Positions 53,101 through 62,100 of a stretch of 64,000 bases of DNA are shown here, one piece after another. How positions within the stretch are numbered: the stretch's first letter is position 1; every line of letters begins with the position of its first letter. The translations under genes and the position numbers were made by a program. The stretch is from Temnopleurus reevesii. Its lineage: Eukaryota > Echinodermata > Echinoidea > Temnopleuroida > Temnopleuridae. Location: assembly GCA_036244855.1 (NCBI GenBank), contig BQKZ01001505.1, forward strand, positions 1-64,000, given 5' to 3'. The notes beneath the pieces are model-generated. The model did no database searches and was not told the origin of the DNA. It saw only the letters and a list, made by a program, of their open reading frames with translations.

Positions 53101-56100
53101 GTATCTTTTATGTACTTATAAAGGAATTTTGCTTTGATCACATTAAAAAGATATACTGTATGCCATTATGTTAAATTGTCACTCACTCTCTTTCTGTTGT
53201 TGCTTTCTACACAGGGATATACCCAGTCTCAAAGCATCACAGTAACAAATAGCTTCAGTCATAGGCTGCGAGTAGAGAGTATAGCACCAGATCCACCAGA
53301 CGATAGATTCTATTACAAGCCACCAGTCAAAGTAGTCAACGTTGAGGTAGACGCTCACAAGAAACAAAAGGTAAGTCAAATATTCCTAGTCAAAGACTGC
53401 GAGCCACATCTAATTTATACCAGCGTACTTGTAGATAATATCTCACAGGACTCTTTATCCATTCATTCATTCATTCATTCAATGTAATTGAATAAACATA
53501 ATTATATTGATAATGAACAGCTTTTATTCAGCCCTTATCAACTCTTTATGAAGAATTCTCTAAGCGCTCTACAATTGCAGCATTATTACCCTGTCATCGC
53601 GGCCAGAAAGACACTCAAGAGCAATGACAAAGAAAATGAAAATGAATAATTTTTTTATACTTTTCTTTTCACTTTTCCTAAATTTCTTCTTCCCAAAATT
53701 GATAAGAATAATTTTAATATAAATCCACATTCGAAAAATGTAAGAACTATCCTTGGCACTAATTGTAAGTTGTGATGATGAAGTTATTAATGATGATTTC
53801 TCATTTTTCATCTCTTTCAGATTGGGCGAATAGTGTTTGATTCCAGGAAGCAGTGTGCAACAGACTGCTATGTGGGATTACCACCAAACTCACAGCGTAA
53901 GTCAAATATTCTCGTCATTTCTATATTGTAAAATTGATTTCCCAAGCATTGAACTTCACATATTTGGGGAGATATACCTTCAATTTAATAAAGCCATCAT
54001 TGACTTTAGCATTAACACATGTCGATGGCTAATATTTATCTGTGTGATCCGAAGTTTCTCTGCTTTTTTTTGCATAAGTTTCCCATTTAAGAAATTTCTT
54101 GTTCTATAGTATGATTTGTCCGATTGTCAACATTTCTTACGACACTGACTGGTAAATGCACCATTCTACCTTCAAACAAAAAAGGAATGTCATAGAAAGA
54201 GACAATTATAATCAGGAGTGCATTTTATGAAGCATTTCCAGCTACCATAGTAATAGTCAGCCATAGTGCTTTTCATCCAATCAAAATCGAAGATTTCATC
54301 AGATTAGTCAGGTCTGACTTATTGTCTTTGGCGACAAACTTGATAAAATGCCCTCCCTCAGAGGGAATTATGATGAAATCGTTCCTTCAGCATAACTTGT
54401 AGGAGTAATACCAGATCTACTTCTACGGGAAGATATTAGGGTTAATTATTTTCTGTTCTTATGAGATGGTCTTTTAATACGGAATTGTTAATTTTCCCTC
54501 CACAGAATCTGACATGTGGTTATCATCACTTGCTTTGCCTGAAGAAACACAGGACATAGACAAGCTTTCTTATAACTACCTACGCAACAAGTGGTACAAG
54601 CTGGTAGAATCAGGCCAGACTAGGTGAGTGAAGATTGACAAATATATCTATATAGAGCTAAGAGGCTATTTAAGAAAACTGGATAACTGTAGATAAGATT
54701 GATAATATTTTGCAATAAAAGCAATTTGAGTTGAAAAAAAATGCCTGAAAATGCCCTATTTGCTCCAAAATTATCTGTATTTAATAATGGCACCAAATGT
54801 GTATGTGCTTAATATGCGTCCAGCTTGTGTGAAGAATCACATTCTAAATGATAATGATGATAATAATAGGTCCATTTATACAACGCAGTCACTATATGCA
54901 TATACTCTACTGCGCTTGATACTGGGTACCATGTTATTACCCTGGTTATAACTGCCGAGTAAGCAACCCAGGCGCTCAAGCATTCCAAGGAATAAATTCC
55001 TGCCAGGCACCCATTTTTAGCTGGGCTGAGTGCAGCACAGTGTGGATGAATTTCTTGCTGAAGGAAATTAATGCCACAACCTTCTAGTTGAAGAGCAGGG
55101 GTCTAAACCACTATGCCACATGAATTATTTACCTGAAAAGCAACTCAGTGAATCTGGTGTATATAGAAGATTTCATATCACCATAATCTTTTCTTTTTAT
55201 TTATCTTGCAGTGTGAACACTACTATGTACCTGAATAGCAACCTAGTGAAGCAGATACCCATAACAGTACAAGCAGAGATAGAGTGGCCAACGATAGCAG
55301 ATAGACAAGAAGCCAGGTTTCCTCTCACTTACATTGGCAATACTTCTGTAAGTCATCATCTCATTTGAATCCTCAAAGTTATAGATGAGTTTTGAAAGAT
55401 GTGGTGTTTCGGATATTTAATTACTTCGTGAGCTTTGTGAGGTTGAATATGGTGTTGTGGAATATAAGAAGAGAGATATTGTTCATGTGGACAGATTTAT
55501 GAACTCATTAAATTTCTCCTAATAAGTTTCCTATCATTTTTATGCTATATTTTCTTTAAAAGATAATGATATCACAAATCTTTAAAAAAAAAACACCCAG
55601 ACAAACCATAAATTCTTGTGACTGAACACCTAAATGCAATACTTGCAAAATCATCTGATTCTGTCATTTTTTTTGTTTACATTTACATTTAATTTTAATT
55701 TATTTTCTTCCAGATTTCAGATGTAACATTGCTAAATCCAACAGATAGACTGGTTGTAGCTCAGCTCCTTCCCATCTCAGCGTATCAAGACCCAGCGGGG
55801 GCATTAGATCTACTCACAGAAAGGTATTACCAGTCTGTATTAACATGACTTAAAAAGAAATATTGTAGAGATGCCAATCAAAAGAATTTAGAATGTGAGT
55901 AATGTAACATCAGGATAAAAGTGAGAAAGAAACTCGACAACAATAACCATACTCTTAGCCATTGAAATACACCTAATGCATATTCTGGAATAGCTGGCAT
56001 TTCAGGTATTGAATTCTGTACTTATCGTGTCAGTATTGCCATTTCACTTTTTCTATCAACCAATTCATTTCAATGATCTCTCATGAAAATGTATTTCCAT

Positions 56101-59100
56101 AATTATTGGATTGATTAATGTTGATTATAATGTTGCCTTGTAATATTGTTTCATGAAAATCTATATTTCTGATGAAATGAATTAGCAAAATAATTCATGG
56201 GAAGGGGCTAGAGGTCCTGGATAAACACATTCTTAAAAGGTGTTGCTAGAAACTTACGATCAATTGCAAGTTGCAGTTTATCAGCATGCACCAAAAATCG
56301 TTGTTCTATGATCATCTTGTAAAGAGCATAGACCTTGCACGAACGAAAATTGCGCAAGTGATTTTATGAGATTATATTCCTCTTAATAAACATGAATACT
56401 TATTACTTGATCCTTGTGCCAATGGTTCATTGTATGTTACGTTACACTAACAGATATTATTTTGTTTTAATGCTTCTATTGTTTTTGTTTGTTCCCAGCA
56501 GTGAGCAAATGGATCCTGAGTTTATAGAGATAGATGACCCAGGAGTATTCTATCTAGCTGATGTGAAAGATAAGGTGAGTGCAATTATGATCCTCCAAAT
56601 GTTCAAAAGCTATTTATGAAAATCAAGATCATGATCCTGAAGAAACAGGAAATTAATTATGTGANGCAGATAGACAAGAAGCCAGGTTTCCTCTCACTTA
56701 CATTGGCAATACTTCTGTAAGTCATCATCTCATTTGAATCCTCAAAGTTATAGATGAGTTTTGAAAGATGTGGTGTTTCGGATATTTAATTACTTCGTGA
56801 GCTTTGTGAGGTTGAATATGGTGTTGTGGAATATAAGAAGAGAGATATTGTTCATGTGGACAGATTTATGAACTCATTAAATTTCTCCTAATAAGTTTCC
56901 TATCATTTTTATGCTATATTTTCTTTAAAAGATAATGATATCACAAATCTTTAAAAAAAAAACACCCAGACAAACCATAAATTCTTGTGACTGAACACCT
57001 AAATGCAATACTTGCAAAATCATCTGATTCTGTCATTTTTTTTGTTTACATTTACATTTAATTTTAATTTATTTTCTTCCAGATTTCAGATGTAACATTG
57101 CTAAATCCAACAGATAGACTGGTTGTAGCTCAGCTCCTTCCCATCTCAGCTTATCAGGACCCAGCAGGGGCACTAGATCTACTCACAGAAAGGTATTACC
57201 AGTCTATTTTAACATGATTCAGAAAATACTGCAGTGATGCCAACCGTTCCTCATTGTGCACAAGGTCAAAATTAAAATGTTAACATTTTAACAGGTTGAC
57301 CATATTAGAGAAAACAGGAATTGCATGCTCTTGGCCATTCACATGTGATCTGAAAGTCTTGAATTGGCATGGAAGTACACTTCATACCTATTCCGGAATG
57401 ATTGGCATATCTGCTTATGAATTCTTCTACATATTGTTAACTTTTACTATCGACCAATTCATTTTAATGACTTTTTATATGAAAATGTATTCCCATTATC
57501 ATGGAATGAATTCATGTTGAATGTGATATCGCCTTGTGATAGTCTCATGAAAATCTATATTCTTGATATTATCAATAGACAAAATTAACCCTGGGAAGGG
57601 GCTGGAGGTACTTGATAATAAAATACTAAAAGGATGTTACTACAAACTAACGATCAATTATAAGTTGCAGTTTTTCAGCATGTGCCAATCAAAATTATTG
57701 TTTTATGAGCATCTTGTAAAGAGCGTGAATGAAAATATGCGTATTTTATTGGTATTAATTTGCAGTTGATTTGCTATTGATGTAAAGTTTATAGCAACAC
57801 CCCTGATGTGTGATTTTATTAGATTATATAGCTCTTAATAAACATGAATGTTTTTTACTTGATACTCATGGCAATGGTTCATTGCTTATTCTCCATGCTA
57901 CGTTAAAGTAACATATATTATTTGTTATTGTCATAATGTCTCTAAATGTTTTTGTTTGCATCCAGCAGTGAGCAAATGGATCCTGAGTTTATAGAGATAG
58001 ATGACCCAGGAGTATTCTATCTAGCTGATGTCAAAGATAAGGTGAGTGCAGCAACGTGTTTCTAATAATTGAATAATAATTCTTTGCCTTATCCCAACAT
58101 AGATAAACACTGATTGACAGTGCTTTACCAAGAATGTGTGAAAAAAATCACAGGCATTCTCGAGTAGGAATTGAACCCACGATCTCCTGATCTATGTTGG
58201 GATAAGGCAAGAATTAGTTGTCAATTATTTATCTACCCAACACAAAAATCATTAAATGGATGTTTCTCATGTCCATAAGATATTCGTAAAAATGTTTATC
58301 TGATCATGATCCTGCAGAAATAGGAAATTAATTATGTGATGATTTTTGTTTAAAGATATTGTACTTCTGTGTTGTTAGAAATGTAGATAATCCGACCCAT
58401 GTTATGATTATGAAGGGGTAAAAGTGCCATGCAAGCAATATTCCTGCCATAATGGAATCATTCAAGTTCAAGTTCAATCCAATACAATTCATGAAAAATA
58501 TGATAGTATGATTTTTCTTTATTGAAAATCATATATTTTTTCATGAAAATTATAGAGTATTTTCAAATGTAATTGTGATAATTGTGTTATCCTGATTCTA
58601 GCTATTATATGATTGTAAATTCTCTAAAGACAGTTTAGCTCAAATTCATTGATATTCCACTGCTCACATCGGAGAGTTCAGGCTCTATTCTAAAAAAATT
58701 GCTTGAATGTAACAATGGAGGAGATTTTCCTTTTTTTAAATTTATTTATTTTCTTACCTGGGCGGTGTTTCACCAAGATAAGAAAGACTTTACGCACGAC
58801 TTTACGTTTGACTGGTACCCCTTCTTGTGGGTGATGGTTCACATTATTACGCGCATTCAGCGCAAGAACTGATACCAGTCGATCGTAAAGTCGTGCGTAA
58901 CTTTATGAACGACTTGGTGAAACACTGCACTGGACTGACTTTCCTTGTATTGCATCATAATTTGCCATGCATTTTAGCATGGTTGCTACACAAAATATTT
59001 AAGCAACATTTTTAATTAGAACTGTGCAGTAAAGTGTCGTAACTCGTTCCTCGACATCTTAAACTACTAATCAAATTTGAGAATGAAAATCATTCCCTAA

Positions 59101-62100
59101 TTTAAACATGAAACATTACTTATTGCATTGCCATTTTGTATTCTTCCAGTCATCACCAGGAAAATGCCTCAAATCCCAGCGAGAAGCAGTAGAGAATCTG
59201 ATTGGTGTGAAGACCAGTCCAGAGGCTCTCATCGTAGCCATCAAACCCAGGCAAAATGTCACCGTTCAGCTGGGGTTTAGACCGACAGATACACGGGAGA
59301 GATATTCACTCATCTTAATCAGGTATGTTCTCTCCAAAGACTTTTAGGAATTGAGATAATTTGTTAGATATTAGCATCCTGTTTCCCATCTAGGCAATTC
59401 CACGAAAGTGCCACGTCTGTTTTGACAGTTTCTTGAGAACTGTTCTTTGAAATTTATTAAAATTCATTTCGTATGAAATAGATAGTACTTCGAACACACA
59501 TATCAAATTTCAATGAATTTCAAAGAATAGTTGTCAAGAAATTTGGCGTAACAGACATTACACTTTTTGTGGAATTTCCCCTCTGTTAATCATGCTGACA
59601 TACACATGTTTGATATAATTTCTGCATATGCAGTACGAGTTGAATGTCAACACACCTTCACTAAAAATTTTGGAGTTTTTATTTGTAGTACTAATGGATC
59701 TTTGGGCTTCAGTTTTCAGCAGAATCAGATATTGATGAAAGCATATCTTGATTTTGAGCTCTTCTTTTTTCTGTAACCTTATCTCGTAATTACGTAATAT
59801 GGTGTACTCCTTTTTTATGTATTTTGTTATTAATAATCTTTGTTCTCTCTGATTTTTGCAGGAACAACTTAACAGTGTTGGATGCAGTAGTGGTACAAGG
59901 GCAGGGAGGATCAGGAGAGTTACGGCTAAACAACAAACGACCCGGTGCCAATAGTAACCTACTCTTTGAACTAAAGAGTAGCCATCTTGTTGACTGCAAT
60001 AGTAAGTATGATGACTCTATTCAAATATTCTGCTGAAGATGAAGCGAACATACTAACAAAATACAGAGAGTTGGAGGGTCATTGGTCCCCCTCAAGCGAA
60101 ACATTTTAGCAATAGTTATTCAAATATCTTTGATGTTGTAGACTTCCTTTGGATACCAAACTAAGTGAAATGAATCATAACATGATACCAAGGTCTTGTC
60201 TTGATTATTTTCCCCATTTTTGTTTGACACTTTTACGATACATCTTTTTTTAAAGACGTCTTTATTCATTTATATTACACTTCTGATACAAATTCTATAT
60301 TGTCCATCCTCAACTTCCTAGCAAATAATTTAAAAACATTTCATGGAATGTATGAAACACTTCATACCAGAGGTTAATTAGAGTTCAGTACCTTGCCCAT
60401 GTCTTTTAAAATGGACATTATAATTTTGCTGGTTCAGTGGGAAAAATATAGGCGAATTTGTAATACCACATTTGTCAAATCATATTTAAAGTGCTTATTA
60501 TCCTTCTTTCTTCTTCCAGAAACATCTCCAAAAGCAAGGAGTCCGCCAAACTTCACAGTGAAGCGAACATTCAAAATGAAGAATACAGGGCAGTTACCTC
60601 TATCCATCGATACATTTCTCATCAATGGGAGACTCTGTGAGGGGTATGGATTCAGGGTCTTGCAGTGTAGGCCAATGGAGATATTACCCAACGAAACCAG
60701 GAGGCTTGATATAGCGTGAGTATATGATGATGCCTTACTCACTATTATGATTGAGATAATTTTTTATTGTTCATGTCAGATTTTTTTTCTTTTTTTTTGC
60801 AGAGTATAAGCCATCATGAAAAGTAAGAACAAAAAGATGGAAACGAAAGACTGCCAGCTGGTCACAAGATATTATGTTAGATATTGGGAATGGAAATATT
60901 AGCTATGATATATATTTAAAGGGAAGTACTGAAATAGATATCATACAGAAGGATTTGGTAGAAATTGAATTTGAACAAGGAGTACAGAGATAGTAGAGAT
61001 TCTATGAAATATTGAGCATTTTTGGAAATATGGCACGATGCTTTCTGTTTTGTTGTCTGTCCATTCTTCTGTTTATGCATCCAAATTTGTTTGCTGCTTG
61101 AGGACTGTTAATAATATCTAATTTGGCATTATAGAGAGCATGCCTAGAATTTACATTATGAGTGTCGATGTAATATCTTTTCATCAATCTAAATTCATTC
61201 ATTGTTGTTTCTCCTATCTACAGATTCACACCAGATTTCACTCTCAACCGAGTGACGCGAGAGCTAGAAGTGGTAGCCTTCACGGGTGAAACCCTCTCCT
61301 TCACACTGATAGCAACCCTACCACCCAACATGCTGGCTCCATGCACCGCTGCCTTGCCACGCCCACACTGGGAAATCCCCCTCCATCTCCTATCAGTGTG
61401 TCTCATGGCTCTCCTCTTCCTCGTCATAGTAGCCGTCTCCTACCTCGAGATGGTTCGGTACCTGGAACCGAACGGCACCACCAAGACCAAGCTGTCGGAG
61501 GCTGATCAGGAAGAGATTAATTCGATTAAACCGTTTGATCTGAGGAATATCGCTGGGTTGAAACCATCGTCGGTACCGAGAAGTGGGGTTGGAGGCGATA
61601 GAGGTGGAGCAGTCAGTTTGCCTGGAGGAGGAGGAGGAGGGGATGGAGGGGGAACAAACGCAATGGCAAATGGAAAAACAAAGTCGAGGTATGTTTTTAT
61701 GTCAAAATGAAAGTTGTACTGATCAATCAATGCCATTTTGTGTTGAATGGGTCACTGTGCCAAATAATGTCAAGTTTATATGTACAAAAAAAAAAGAATA
61801 TTCTTAACAAGTTGGTAGCTTTCCAAGCACTTGCCAAACATTCTGGCAAACTCTAGCTTATCAAATAGAGATTTGTCAAAATTACATTGCACACTGTTAT
61901 TAATTAAATGTTTGTAATTGGATGTGACTATTGTATCATCAAATCTAGTACTGTAGACATGAAACCTATAAAACATTTAATTTGAATACCTGATTCATGA
62001 ATTTGCTCTGTGTTGTTACTTTCTTTACAGAGCAACAAGTCTTCTGTCTTCGTTAGGTGAAAAACTGAACATATTTTCAGGGAGTAGATCGGGGTCCAAA

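Larger units (their letters stand above)
50867..55211 (+). other. Introns 14-19, remaining content
   Basis: Introns of 0.45 to 1 kb between exons 14b and 20. Apart from R1 copy 3, MITE F2 copy 2 and the SINE, I see only simple sequence (GAT/GGT-rich run at 52690-52770; TTCAT run at 53460-53480) and a CTCTAAGCGCTCTACAATT word at 50962 and 53560, which is a fragment of a SINE/LINE body. Confidence 0.6.
55298..56574. repeat. First copy of duplicated exon 20-22 segment
   Basis: Matches 56666-58041. It is identical for about 490 bp from GCAGATAGACAAGAAGCC, then diverges moderately within exon 21 and intron 21. The MITE in intron 21 (56237) is truncated here. Confidence 0.92.
56666..58041. repeat. 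Second copy of exon 20-22 segment after the N at 56665
   Basis: Begins in the middle of exon 20, contains complete exons 21 and 22 and continues uniquely toward exon 23. All coding differences from the first copy are synonymous. Confidence 0.92.
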
